Translations under genes and position numbers: made by a program | From: Lucifuga dentata | Taxonomy: Eukaryota > Chordata > Actinopteri > Ophidiiformes > Bythitidae | Assembly (NCBI GenBank): GCA_014773175.1 | Contig: VXCM01000989.1 | Span: 378,443 to 442,442, forward strand | Reading direction: 5' to 3' | Length of the DNA: 64,000 nt | Notes under the pieces: generated by a model | Databases searched by the model: none | What the model was told of the DNA's origin: nothing | Seen by the model: the letters and a program-made list of their open reading frames with translations, nothing else | In this document: positions 26,757-37,100 of the stretch, in pieces | How the letters are laid out: each line of letters opens with the position of its first letter | Numbering within the stretch: the stretch's first letter is position 1

Positions 26757-27739
26757 TTTCTGTTCTGGGTTTGTGTTTTTTGGTTTGAGAGTTTGTTGCT
26801 GTCCTAACTTGCCCATATACTTTGTATCCTCTGGAGTCTGTCAGTTGTAGCTGTCAAAAGGTGTTGAGTTTCCACTCCCACCTAAATCTCCTTTTCTCTG
26901 GCGCTCTCTCCTTTGGCTACACTCCCTTCGTGGCTATTAGGAGGCGCTGCCTCCCCCAACCAATCACGTTGCACAAAGCATGTCATACCAGATGAATTCC
27001 AACTGCTAGCAGACCGTTTGGAAATGTGTGCCATATTTGCTGTTTGGAGCTGATCACACACAGATGAACTAGTCAGGCATACTGTTATGTTTTATGCATA
27101 ATAATTGTGTGCTGAAATTAAATATGACTTTCCAAACCCTCAATCTGAAGAGAGAGCTAAAGCACTATCAGAAAAGACAGAACAGAGAGGAACATAGGCA
27201 GAGGGGAGGAGAAAAGAAAACATACAATGCACAAGCTTCCTCAACAGCTGCAGCCCAGTTTTGAAATCCCCATCATCTTGTGACTTCCTTCCTCTGCTGC
27301 ACAGAACTGCAAATGCTATGTGCACAAATGCACAGACAAACACACATATACATGCGCGCACACACACACACACATACACACACACTGCACACACTTGTAG
27401 CATACACCAGGGTCTTTGTTTATCCAGAAAGGTCACACAAGAGATTTGTGGGGGTAGGGTATAAGTGTGGCTTGAGGTCTGTCAGTAACAAAGACAGAAA
27501 AAGACACACAGTCCTCATGGCTTTACTTGAATTTTATTTCCCAAACTTAATGAATGCCATGTTGATTACAATGTTATTATAAAGGTATTTTAGCCCAAGA
27601 CACGAATTGTAATGATAAAGGTTCAGTGACAGCGACAGACAAAGTGAATGGACACAGAAAGTGTGTGTCTAGCTCACTGTCTTGCTCTCAGGTTTCAGTT
27701 TTTGGGAGCAGAGCAAAACAATGGCAACTTGTATGAGTG

Positions 27740-27775
<36 letters not shown>

Positions 27776-27803
27776 TGTGTGTGTGTGTGCATGCGTGCGT
27801 GTG

Positions 27804-27848
<45 letters not shown>

Positions 27849-29290
27849 ATAGCCAGTGTTTTTCAGGGCCACTAGAGCAGAGTTGCTGATCTGGGTGTGA
27901 ACACGGAAGGTAAACATAACCATGTCCCACAATCCTCTTTGCTCTTGTGCGCTTGAACTGAGTTTCTCTCTTAAATGGAATTCTGACACAGAAATGCCAG
28001 AGCTCACGACATTGGTTTAGTTGAATTCCCCATAAGATATTGCACATGCCTTTTAGTTGGAAGTGCTTAAAGATAAATCTTATGCGTGTCAGTAAAAAAA
28101 ACACACACATCTAACAGCATTCACAAAAACACATACATATGCTTCATTCTAAGCAAAACTGCATGCAAGCGAAGGCCATTAGTGAACACCTCTGAACTGT
28201 TTTTTCAGGGACTTGGCTGTCATCCAGATCTTTCATACTGCTGCTCTGTGGCCAAAGCAGGTTGTGGTGAAATTTTAACTGGTCTATCCGCTGCTTGGCT
28301 AACACTGCCTAGATTTCAGCTGACTGATAACACAGTTTACTCTATCTTATCCTACCTGGCCAAAATAGGTCAGGTTACTGCACAGCACAAGCTCTGTCAA
28401 CACATGTGCAAACTCCAGCATACACACCCACACATCCAGCTCACACAAAAAATTATGAGCAATATATGTTTACTTGTATGATCACTTATTGTACATTGAT
28501 GTCTTGCATACGTTCATAGACACACACAGGAATGAATATGCTCTTAGAAAACTCGGAAACATGAGACTTTATGATGATATAATGACTTATCATGTTTCAT
28601 TTGTGGCTGTAGACATTCACTCCAACAACAAGGTCCTTAGATAAGCAGAATAATAGTCACTGTCTATTTCAGGAGCTGTCAACTGTGGACTATGGGATAG
28701 AGTTGTACTGTATTTGAGTGGCACTAAGTGACACCATGTTCCACCCTCTCACTCTACGCTCCTGTGTATGTTCTCAGATTGCAGACACCTACTCCATTGT
28801 TTGTAAAACCCAGAAGAAGAAACCTGCTATGGATTACAATGGAGCAAAGACCCTCCCACGATCCTTTGGTGGGGAGAGCTCGAAAGGGAACGGGGCCTTC
28901 CGGGGCAGAGGTCGAGGGATCCAGGGCCAAACCCGTTCCCATGAGGAGCCCTGCTATGAGCCTGTAGGAGAAAAGTCCTGGCCTGCATGCATTGTGGCTG
29001 AGTCTGATCCTGCGTATGCCACTATTGACACCCACCGGAAACGTGAGCAGGCAGGAACGAATGGCAGCACAGTTGGGGGTAATGCCACTCTGAAGAGAAA
29101 GAAGCAGCTACAGCATCAGCAGCAGGCAGCACCAGTGGCGCCTCAAGGCTCAGGACCTGTTAGAGGCCTTCCTGGTGGCGAAAACCTCTATGAGACCATC
29201 AGTGATGGGAAACAAGGGGGCAGCAGCTCCAGCACCACAACCATCTTTACCTTCAATGATGGGATGGAGATGTATGTCACTGGCCTGTAG
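17789..29290 (+). CDS. lime1: LIME1-like transmembrane adaptor (Csk/Src-family kinase scaffold), 8 coding exons
   Basis: Join 17789-17928, 20197-20251, 20395-20482, 20594-21222, 21324-21488, 21871-22032, 25342-25476, 28778-29290; all introns are GT-AG and the phases close to 629 codons including the stop. Seen: a 19-residue N-terminus, a hydrophobic segment (about 20-42), then CVGC (42-45), a likely palmitoylation site, and a long polar cytoplasmic tail. SKSDTRLHE (77-85) and RPASMDLL (100-107) match human LIME1 as I remember it. Tyrosine motifs: YTEV 238, YESV 258, YASI 351, YIW 424, YSIV 463, YEPV 518, YATI 538, YETI 596, and Y624 in the final MYVTGL. Known of the family: LIME1 and PAG1 are raft-associated; phosphorylated, they bind SH2 domains of Csk and Src kinases. 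Y463 aligns with the YSxV Csk site. It is about twice the length of mammalian LIME1 (roughly 295 aa). PAG1 (about 430 aa) is the alternative, but the two LIME1 motifs and the neighbour favour LIME1. Confidence 0.82.
18634..19345. mobile_element. TTAA-ended foldback MITE, copy M4, with a nested Tc1 fragment
   Basis: It starts TTAAAGGACAACACTGGC and ends AGCATGGTCCTTTAGG. The right half matches M3 (TATGTCTCTGCCAGGGAGTA). The left half is replaced at about 18680-19015 by Tc1 sequence. It lies in lime1 intron 1. Confidence 0.7.
18680..19015 (+). mobile_element. Tc1-like transposase fragment nested in MITE M4
   Basis: ACAAATATTGGCAATCTTGG resembles the ends of fish Tc1 elements. The later part (GAGTGGCCAAAGAATCTCCA onward) resembles the transposase helix-turn-helix coding region. 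Frames are broken. Confidence 0.6.
20197..20251 (+). CDS. lime1: lime1 coding exon 2
   Basis: This 55-nt exon lies between TTCTGTCAG and GTGAGA. It completes R47 and encodes residues 48-65, a lysine-rich juxtamembrane stretch (KSKSKH) as expected just inside the membrane after the CxxC. It ends in phase 0. Confidence 0.75.
20395..20482 (+). CDS. lime1: lime1 coding exon 3 (SKSDTRLHE)
   Basis: This exon encodes residues 66-94 with SKSDTRLHE, the motif that best separates LIME1 from PAG1. The acceptor is a tandem NAGNAG (ACAGCAG), so the exon may also begin at 20392, adding one Gln. The donor is A|GTAAGT at 20482/20483, phase 1. Confidence 0.8.
20594..21222 (+). CDS. lime1: lime1 coding exon 4, glycine-rich, with assembly gap
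   Basis: It begins after TTTCTGCAG and encodes residues 95-304: RPASMDLL, GRQLPQIP (like the RELPRIP of PAG1), a Gly/Arg/Glu tract coded by GGA/GAG triplets, 174 unknown bases (residues 166-223), more glycine, then two tyrosine motifs, TYTEV (238) and LYESV (258). The frame is the same on both sides of the gap. The donor is GGGAAT|GTATGT. Confidence 0.78.
20806..20979. other. assembly gap (174 N) inside the lime1 coding GGA repeat
   Basis: The run of Ns is bounded on both sides by GGA/GAG triplets. Its length is a multiple of three and the frame is the same on both sides, but the true repeat length is unknown. Confidence 0.95.
21324..21488 (+). CDS. lime1: lime1 coding exon 5
   Basis: The exon has 55 codons between TTCTCACAG and GTAAAA, phase 0 at both ends (residues 305-359). 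Its start is rich in RG dipeptides (GGRGTGRG, RGRG). It ends with DYASI (Y351), which aligns with EYASV of PAG1 and EYARV of LIME1. Confidence 0.82.
21871..22032 (+). CDS. lime1: lime1 coding exon 6
   Basis: The exon has 54 codons between CCCTCAAG and GTAGAG, phase 0 at both ends (residues 360-413). It starts with VDKGNRKESNG, then a Ser/Asp stretch, a proline run (SAPPPLL) that could bind SH3 domains, and HPFPK at the end. Confidence 0.78.
22491..22942. repeat. (TG)n arrays in lime1 intron 6
   Basis: TG arrays at 22494-22526 and 22554-22586 (a duplicate across an N), 22740-22760, and 22891-22942. Confidence 0.9.
24154..24769. mobile_element. TTAA-ended foldback MITE, copy M1
   Basis: The left end TTAAAGGATCATACCAGC matches the inverted right end TTAAAGGACCATACTGGC, and the inverted repeats extend about 70-95 bp (GAGCCTAATATATTCAATTT in both). 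It is bounded by TTAA, with no ORF. It lies in lime1 intron 6. Confidence 0.8.
25091..25340 (+). repeat. tandem duplication of the intron end before lime1 exon 7
   Basis: TCCCTGTACCCTTCTTATAG and the T-rich stretch ending CATAACAGCTCAT occur at 25106-25195 and again at 25222-25327. Only the second copy ends in the real acceptor CACCAG. Confidence 0.85.
25342..25476 (+). CDS. lime1: lime1 coding exon 7, not recognised in mammalian LIME1
   Basis: The exon has 45 codons between TTCACCAG and GTAGTG, phase 0 at both ends (residues 414-458), so it could be skipped without a frameshift. It encodes EQYIWKPPEDDD and a proline/histidine-rich stretch. I recall no counterpart in human LIME1 or PAG1. Immediately upstream the intron end is tandemly duplicated. 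Confidence 0.72.
26702..26752. repeat. (CT)n microsatellite
   Basis: A perfect CT array of about 25 units in lime1 intron 7. Confidence 0.95.
27745..27843. repeat. (TG)n-(GA)n compound microsatellite
   Basis: TG units to about 27790, then GA units at 27807-27843, in lime1 intron 7. Confidence 0.93.
28778..29290 (+). CDS. lime1: lime1 last coding exon
   Basis: It starts after TGTTCTCAG and runs in one open frame to TAG at 29288-29290 (residues 459-628). It holds TYSIVCK (Y463, Csk-type), CYEPV (518), AYATI (538), NLYETI (596) and the C-terminus MYVTGL, a class I PDZ ligand shape. There is an RGRGRG run near residue 500. Confidence 0.85.
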   Translation: MADTYSIVCKTQKKKPAMDYNGAKTLPRSFGGESSKGNGAFRGRGRGIQGQTRSHEEPCYEPVGEKSWPACIVAESDPAYATIDTHRKREQAGTNGSTVGGNATLKRKKQLQHQQQAAPVAPQGSGPVRGLPGGENLYETISDGKQGGSSSSTTTIFTFNDGMEMYVTGL

Positions 29291-30711
29291 CTGGCTGACA
29301 GGCATGATGGGCTCAGGATGCACGGGTACAGAGTCATGACAGGGACCTTTCTGTTAACTGGTGAACAGTTTACTGCGTATAAATACAAGTCCTACTGTAG
29401 ACAAACAACATGAGGATCCATTTTGTGTTGACATCAGGTTGAACAGGGTCTTAGTCCATGATTGGTCTGTACCTCAGAACCAGCCTCAACCTTGTCTAGT
29501 CCAATCGGACCAAATATCTTTCAACAACAAAAACACAACTTGCATATTCATCTTTAACTTACTGTGTCACTGACCTTACTCACCTGTTTGTAAATCATTT
29601 TCCATAATATCTTTATTTTTGTATGAATGTGGTGTTGTTAAAAAAGTGTGTGGTGTAACTCACAAATCAAAAATGAAAAGAATGCGCTTTGATATGAAAA
29701 AAAGAAAAAAAAAAGAATTGTGCATGCACTGGACAAAATACAAAGTCAGGACAATAGACTCAGACCACAGTAGCAAGGAAACACACACATGCCTCTTTGT
29801 GGGGAAACTTATGTAATATAAGCAGATGGATGTCACAGAGATTTGCTGTGCTTAGCTCTCCCTAAGCAAACATCTGAAACAGGTTCTCTGTGCTCACAAG
29901 CTTGTTGCCTGGCAGACAGCACTGCGGTGCCTCAATCACAATAGGTCAAAGTGGTACTACTGCTTTAACACAGTAGGACCTTGGTGAAAAAACTGTTGTC
30001 CTCAATTCACAAGTCATCATCCTTGTGTAGTACTTTTTACCTTTTAGTAACCTTTTAGTAGTTCTCAATATGCAACATTTCTGATAACTCTACTATTCTC
30101 AACTCTTTTCTGCTCAAAAATGAATCCTTGCATAAATTGTGCACTCTCAGATTTGACAAACAATTCTAGCTTGAGGTATGGTGACATCTCCCAACACTGC
30201 CACATAAATACACACATACTTGACAAAGTAAGGGCAAAGTGATCAGGTGCATAGGGTGGACTGTGCAGGAATTTCCCCACTGTGATATGGTCATTACATT
30301 TCACAACTCAAAACCTTTACTCTATTACTGGTCATGAACTAGATGAGAATAGTCTGTTTACAAAATTAAATAAATAAAAAGAAAATTTTTAAAAAAGCAA
30401 AAAGTATCCAAATTAACAAAGGATGCTTCATTCTGTGAAGTCATATCCTTTGGGTGCTGCAAACGTTTAATTTAATGACCTTTTTGATGTTGCACTGGAC
30501 AGCTGGAGGACTGATTGACTTTACTGTGCATTAACATATTGTAAAGTTTTTTTTTTTTTTTTTTTTTNTTTTTTTTTTTTTTTTTTTCTGAGTACAGTCT
30601 GATTCGTTCTCTGGTCTCAAGTCAAAGCCAGAGCTCCCCATAGTTCACTGGACTTAAGTCTGGTGGTCTGGTGAAAGAGCAACAGTAGGCTTCGAATCCA
30701 AGGAAAATAAA
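29291..30711 (+). terminator. lime1 3' UTR with candidate poly(A) signals
   Basis: No ORF of note follows the TAG. AATAAA hexamers occur at 30369-30378 (overlapping pair) and 30706-30711. Which one is used cannot be told from sequence, and the transcript may end elsewhere. Confidence 0.35.
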
Positions 30712-33480
30712 GTGCTGGGCATAAAAATTACCAGCAAGTGTCTTTTGGAAATTTGCCCTCTTCTTTTCCCCACCCTTCTTCCTGGCTTCTGCTCTGACTT
30801 CTCTTCCATTATAAACAGTATCTTTCCCATGTCGCTTTTGGGAACATTAAAAAAAAAAAGGAAAGAATAGATGAAGAAATCACAAGAGGCTTAACAAAGG
30901 GGTGCAACAGTAAAAGACAAATCAAAACTGCTCAGAGGGCTCTGTGCTGAAATCTCATAGACAGCAACCGCGCAAAGAAAAGGCAGGTTTTGAAGTGTCA
31001 ACAGTATGTAAAAACAAATGCACTCTGTATTTTCTTAATGCACTGTTTTTTCTTACCTACTGACAATGCCATTATTTAAATAGCTCATACCACTGCCATG
31101 AAAACAGTGCTTTTATGGTATCAGTGCAATTTTTCCTGCTTGATTACAAAAAAAAAAAAAANAAAAAAAAAAAAAAAATGCATGCTTATATGGAAATGAA
31201 AACAGATATTGTGGTGCCTAATTGTTTGTTTTCTGTTGTAATTTTTTTTTTTACCATGGGATGCAAACCATCGTCCAGTTTTCCAACAACTTGGAGAAGG
31301 GGGATCAAGAATGAGAGAGAGAGAGAGAGAGAGANGAGAGGTGGGGGAGCAAGAGAAGCCAGTATAAAGCTGGATGAAGATCAGTTCAACTGGACAAGAG
31401 CCCGCTGGAACTCCTCCTCCCAGTATGTGTTTGTGTGCATCCAAACACATGCGCACACACATTGCAAAATTGAACCATGTGGCTTTCCAGTTTAAAGGAG
31501 GAAGCAACATTTTGCTTCTATTTGGTTAGCCTTTTCATATCCTTCCTCCCCCAGTTGTGTGTTCATCCTCCAATAACCAGCACAGACCCCTCCTTTCTCT
31601 GCCTCACCTCTCTCCCTTGCTGTGTAGGGGAGGGGCCTTTGATGTTCAGTTGAGGACTCAGGGAGTGATNGGGGGTGGGGGTGGAGGGCAGAAGCTGTGG
31701 GTCAGGCCAACCCCAGTCTGATATCAGCAATGCACCGACAGCTCAACTACTGTCTGATATGAGAAATGGCTAACAGCTGAACTGCTTAACAAGCTCGGGT
31801 TGAAGCTTCCCATAGACAATGCTGGCTGGAAATCACTATCACACATAATCCTTTTTCTCTAGCTGTCACTTTATGTGTCACATTTCTCCTGAGAGAAAGC
31901 ACTGACCTGATCTATTTTGTTGGACACTGTTATACACTGACTGAAACAGATGTTCACTGCACAAATAAATACAGTATAATGATGTAAATGTATAAAATAC
32001 TCTGTTCTGATGTTGTTCCAGTGTAACATACAGTATACAGTATATTTGGGGGGGGGGNGGGGGGGGGGGGTTGGGTATCACAGACACATTGTACTTTGTG
32101 GATGTTTCAGGCTTTCCATGCAGACACAGATGCTGTTTATTACTTGTCTTAAGATATAATTATGAGCCAATACTGCTGTGACAGCTGTAGCCAATGTTAT
32201 ATGTTCTTTAAGCACAGGGTTTAGTTAAAAAAAAATAAATAAATAGTGCATATAATAAAATATAGTGTGGCAGTGCAGATATGCAAAAGATTGTAATGTT
32301 TTATATTAACCTTCATAAAATATTAAAGTGAGTTTTTACTTTTTTAATAAAGTGGCACATTATAATGTGTGTTTATCCTTCCCTTGTAGTATTATTGCTT
32401 TTGACAGGATATCAAAATAGACATCGCAATAGCAGCAGAATTTAAGTAAACAGGTCATGTTAGGCATATTCTCTCATATTCTGTGACAGGTTGTTACAGC
32501 CTTGCAGTAATCAAGTCAATTTTATTTTTTTATTTCATTTCACTTTTATTTGTATAGCCCAATATCAATGTCTCAAAGGGCTTTACAGACTTTACAGCCA
32601 TTAGTGGTTCCTGCCCCAATCCAAATTCTCTAAGAAGAGTAATAACAGCTTGCAATAAATGCAGCATGCAATAAAAATTGTTATGTAAAATTCAGCTATA
32701 AACCAGAATCCGATGCATTCCCTGCAAGCATTTGAAGAAAAAAACTAGTTGAGGAGGATGCAAATGAAATAAAATAAACACGTCAATGCACATTTTAATG
32801 GACACAAACACGAATACACACATCTGTGTAATGTAATGCAATATAACCCTGCAAAAAATAATACATGTTAATCTTGAGTTTTTGTTTGGTTTGTAAAGGA
32901 AGTGTTATTGAACTCAGTAATTTCTGAAGCTATACTTTAGTGGTGATGGATTGGATCACCATGTAAGAAGACAAAATCATATCACAAACATGGGGGTTAC
33001 TGTTATTCTGTGTGAAACCTAAACATTATCCTATAAAACAGTGCAGTTAAATGCAAAATATCATGGAGAAAGTTAAGAAAGTTCAGCCTTAAACCTGAAC
33101 TTTCTTAAACTTCACAAAAGGTGGTAATTAGTAAAGAGCTGTTGTATTGGATTACATAATATTTCATAATTTCATGCCATAGTTTATTCATGTTATGAAG
33201 TCTGCTGTTACCATCCGTATGGGGCATATGGTGAATATTAAACTTACCACTACTGAAGGAGTTTATAAACATTAATATTGTGGATATTCCCTTTATCGGT
33301 AATCACCGCGTGTCATGGTACATGTCTTTAAAACATGATCGGCTAAATCACCGTTTGATTTGCAGAAAAGCTTAAATGCGCAGTTTGCTAGCTGAGGCCT
33401 GCAAGCTGTTTTCCTCCTCCTCCTCGCAGACCGGCTCTTCGTCGTCGACTCGAGACAGACACCGGCCGGTAAAGTGTTGG
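30712..33480. other. lime1-slc2a4rg intergenic spacer
   Basis: A/T and G homopolymers with single Ns, a GA array (31315-31335) and one SINE/LINE-like tail. No coding sequence seen. Confidence 0.6.
32517..32625 (+). repeat. interspersed repeat fragment
   Basis: TTTTATTTGTATAGCCCAAT and CTCAAAGGGCTTTACAGACT resemble the tail shared by many fish SINE/LINE copies. No boundaries seen. Confidence 0.5.
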
Positions 33481-33875
33481 ACACGCCCCCTCTCATCCAC
33501 TCACATTACTTGTATGACAGAAAAAAGTGATTGACAGTGTAAAACTATCCAATCACAGGTGGCCTTGCCATGGACGCGTGCCAAAGTGTAATGTTTATGT
33601 ATGGTGGGGACCAATAGGAGAGAAGTGGAGGGGGCGTGGCATTCTTTTGGAGGAAAGAGGCAAAACAATCTTTTATCGTCCTGACCGGGTGGCTTTTAGG
33701 ACATCCTGGGTGGTGGTGGTGGTGGAAAACTTTACATTTAGAAATAAGCAGAAGTTAGGACACAGACAATATCTATCACCTGGCGACAATCCTGATAAAT
33801 GTATCTAATTCCAAACATTTGCACTAAAATCTATAGAAAGCTGGTTTACTTTCTTCCACTCGCCCTGCCCTGAAG
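33481..33875 (+). promoter_or_regulatory. slc2a4rg promoter, TATA-less, CCAAT and GC boxes
   Basis: The region is richer in CpG than its surroundings. It has CGCCCCC (33484), CCAAT boxes at 33549 and 33611, and GGGGCGTGGC at 33631, with no TATA box. This suits a housekeeping-type start between about 33650 and 33860, just before the ATG at 33876. The CpG-rich stretch spans roughly 33290-34260. Confidence 0.6.
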
Positions 33876-34142
33876 ATGGAATCCAGACATGTTTTGGACA
33901 AGTCGTCGGTTGGGATAAGGGTCGGTGCAGATTTTAACTGCCGGGCTGGTCGCTCCGTAGTCCGCGACAACCGGATGCTTACCGTGGAAAGAAGCGGTCC
34001 CATACCGGCATGCACAAACGGACCCGTCCTTTACACATTTGTAATGGACGGCAACTCAGTGGAAGAAGGTAAAAGCCAGAAAACATCTCCAAAAGGGAAC
34101 GGGCGTTCTTCGGAAGGAGGAATATTGAACGACGTGGAAAAA
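33876..34142 (+). CDS. slc2a4rg: slc2a4rg coding exon 1
   Basis: The exon has 89 codons from ATG to AAA|GTAAGT. No domain is recognised; it is Arg/Gly/Ser-rich with several CpGs. It lies in the CpG-rich block just after the promoter, and its phase (0) fits exon 2. Confidence 0.7.
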
Positions 34143-37100
34143 GTAAGTGACGTTTGGCCGTTCGGAGCGTTTGCGCACGAATGCGTTAACCGGCGTTTAG
34201 CCTCGTAAAGCGGCGTTTGCACATATAACCCCATCAGCTAACGTCAACTTGCCGTTAACACTGCAGTCTAATGACGAGGCTGAAGCTATTGATGACTTTG
34301 ACAGTTTAAACATGCTGTTATTAGATTTTCATATTTGACATATGCGACTGTGATGCCAACACCAGACTACCATTCTGCATTGTTTTTAGCTAGCGAGCAC
34401 CGCTATTAACGCACTTTTCTAAAGTGTCACAATTCACCAACTGCTGTTCGTATTAGTAATTATGGCAGATACAAACTGCTTTAAATGGCGGCTCATTCTG
34501 TGTGCAAAGTTTACAGAATAAGGGGGGCAGGGACTCCAAACTAGTAGCCATTCCCCTCCCCCATAACTGTTGGGTGGAGCTTACAGCAGAGCTTCCTGGC
34601 TGCACGCCTCCTGCACACCAATACTTTTAATATGTATACATAGCAAATTATGATGCTTTTTTTCATTGTTTATTTTTTTCTGCACCTGCTTGAGCTTACT
34701 ACCTGCACATGCACTTTAAGCAAATTATTTTTAGCTAATATATATATCTATGCAAGGTGTCAGTTGTCAGTTATGTATGTCAGTAATGCTAATTATGTCT
34801 GAACACTAAATAGAGAATTAACTTTATGATAGAATATTATGGTCATGTATGTTTCTCACTGAAGGGGCTTTTTTAAATATGTGTTTTGATATAATACATA
34901 TATATATATATATACACACACACAAATGCAAACAAACAAGTCATTCAGTCAAAAAATCAATCATAAGACAACTAAGGCTTTAACCTTCTCTATCCCACTC
35001 ACTGAGGTGAGATGTATTTTTACAACTTTTTATGACTCATAGATTCATAGATTCTTAAAAATGAAATGGAAACACTATAACTGCCTATGCGCTGGCCGGT
35101 TCCTGAAAGTTCTGTACAAAGTGGCAAGGGGAGGAAGACATCTATAAATAAGTTTTCTTTTTCTTTTCATTTTCTTGTTCTTGTTTTTTATTTAATGGTT
35201 AATCTCTGAATAATTATACTGTGTTACTGAATTTCAGAAATCACGTAAATATACTTAATTTCACTCTTATAGATCTCCAAACTCCTCTAATGCATATGCA
35301 GATGTACAAACATGTTTCCAACTAAATGTAACACTTCTATGGAAGCTTTCAGCAAAGGAGATTAACTTCTTTTAATCCCTGGACATAATTTTCCTGCATG
35401 GTGACAGTGGCTTTAAAATTCTAGATTTCCTTTAAAACATTCTAATATCATCTTCTAGAGTGGCCTGTGGGACCAGAAAGACACCAGTTCATCTGGAGTC
35501 CTGAAGAAGGCCAGTCTCACTCACTGCCTAGGCATAAATGGGCAGATGTCAGGGGGCCTTATGCACTTGGACATCAGGAACCCAGGGAAGCAGGCAGAGC
35601 TGGCCAACGGGTTCAGGGTAGCACAAGGACAGACCATACGACCAGCAGAGAGAGAACCCCTCCCCTCCTCCCACATCCCCGTCCCCAGAAACAGGTACTG
35701 ACAAGTTGATGACCTATGGTCATGAAATCCAGAATGTTTTTCACTGTGTTGTATCTTCATCTTCACTGCTAGAATCCTGTTTTTCAGAATAATAGAAACA
35801 TAATACCTCGTGAAATACTTTGGCTTGGCATCCGAACGTGAACTCTTGAGCAGAGGTGTAATCAACCTCATAGTATATTGGCAGCAGATTTTTTTTTTCA
35901 CCATTAGACCTATTTTTGTGCTTGCGGCTCATTTTCTGTCCAGCCCAATGCAGAAGAGAATTTGACACAGAATTTGTGACACTGAAAATAAATTTGACGT
36001 AGGCAGCATTTAGCCTCAACTCCAACTTGTGCTTCTTAACAGAGTCTTGACTAAAAGAGGAATTCGCCCTCTGGCTACACCTATACAGTGGTTTGGGACA
36101 CGAATGCTGTGGGGGAGTATCGGTCAACTGACCACATGTTTGGTGCTTCATCCAGAAGCGTTTTGAAATATGCCTAAAACAGTCAAAGCCCAAGATCAGT
36201 GCCAGGATTGCCCAATTACATGAAGGAAGACACAGAGAAACAAGGGCCTGCTGGTGTTCTGCTTGATTGTATTTATTAATGCAGTCTCTCTGTGTCCTGC
36301 TTGATTATTTCTCAGCTTGACTGTTTCTCTACGTTTACCGACGGGCCAGTCTAACGGATGTATCAGCAAGAAGTATTCAGCGTGAGTTGGGCAGGAAGAT
36401 GAGTTTTGGTCTGTGCGGGTGTCTGATGTTTCATATGCAGTACAGTAAATAGAGGTTTCTGCTGCCATCGTTTCAAACCCACAGGACACATGCAGATTTA
36501 TACACGCATAGAAAATGTGTTGGGCAGGACATTCTTTGATTGTTCTTGGGTAAGGCACACACGAACATACAAACTGTTCCATTCAGAGTGAAGCAGAACA
36601 TATCCAGGGACAAGCCTAGTGCGCTGATAAATGATTATGTAACGGTGAGGAGGAGTGGGAGAGGCGAAAGGCGGCGCCTGAGCACTCCTTCCTTCATTTT
36701 ATAATCAGCTACTGGTTGCTGTCTGTGCGAAGCCTCTGTGTGTCTGTCAGATACATAAAGAAAATGCCCTGTGGCAGCAGCAGGTCTGCATACTGATGAA
36801 CTTTTCATTGAATCTGCTTCTCTACATTTGATGACTTTGGTCTTTGATGCAGTGTATTTTAGGATTTATGCTTTAACTTTAAGATATACGGTGGGGTCCA
36901 AAAGTCTGAGACCACGTCGAAAATCCATGATGTTTTTCATTTAAATCTGGAAATAATCAGAAAATCTGACATCACAAGAAGCTCTTCGGAACATTGTCAA
37001 ATCATGCTGGGATAACTTGGTCATCAGGTTTTTACAAACTTGTGGAGTCCATGCCAGCTCGAGCGCATGCTGTCATTAAAGCAAAAGGGGGGCATACCAA

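Noticed and set aside
17789..29290. Calling gene 1 PAG1 and gene 2 ZNF704
   Set aside because: First impression from CxxC, the YxxV motifs and the zinc finger. SKSDTRLHE, RPASMDLL, HIPVP and EVMAAA fit LIME1 and SLC2A4RG better, though a tree is needed to settle it.
30680..30700. GGCTTCGAATCC, tRNA B-box-like
   Set aside because: No A box or stems at the proper distance.
33527..33808. Open frame reading NVYVWWGP upstream of slc2a4rg, reminiscent of KVYVWYGG in ZNF395
   Set aside because: It lies in the CCAAT/GC-box promoter, has no fitting splice sites, and the similarity does not extend beyond a few residues.
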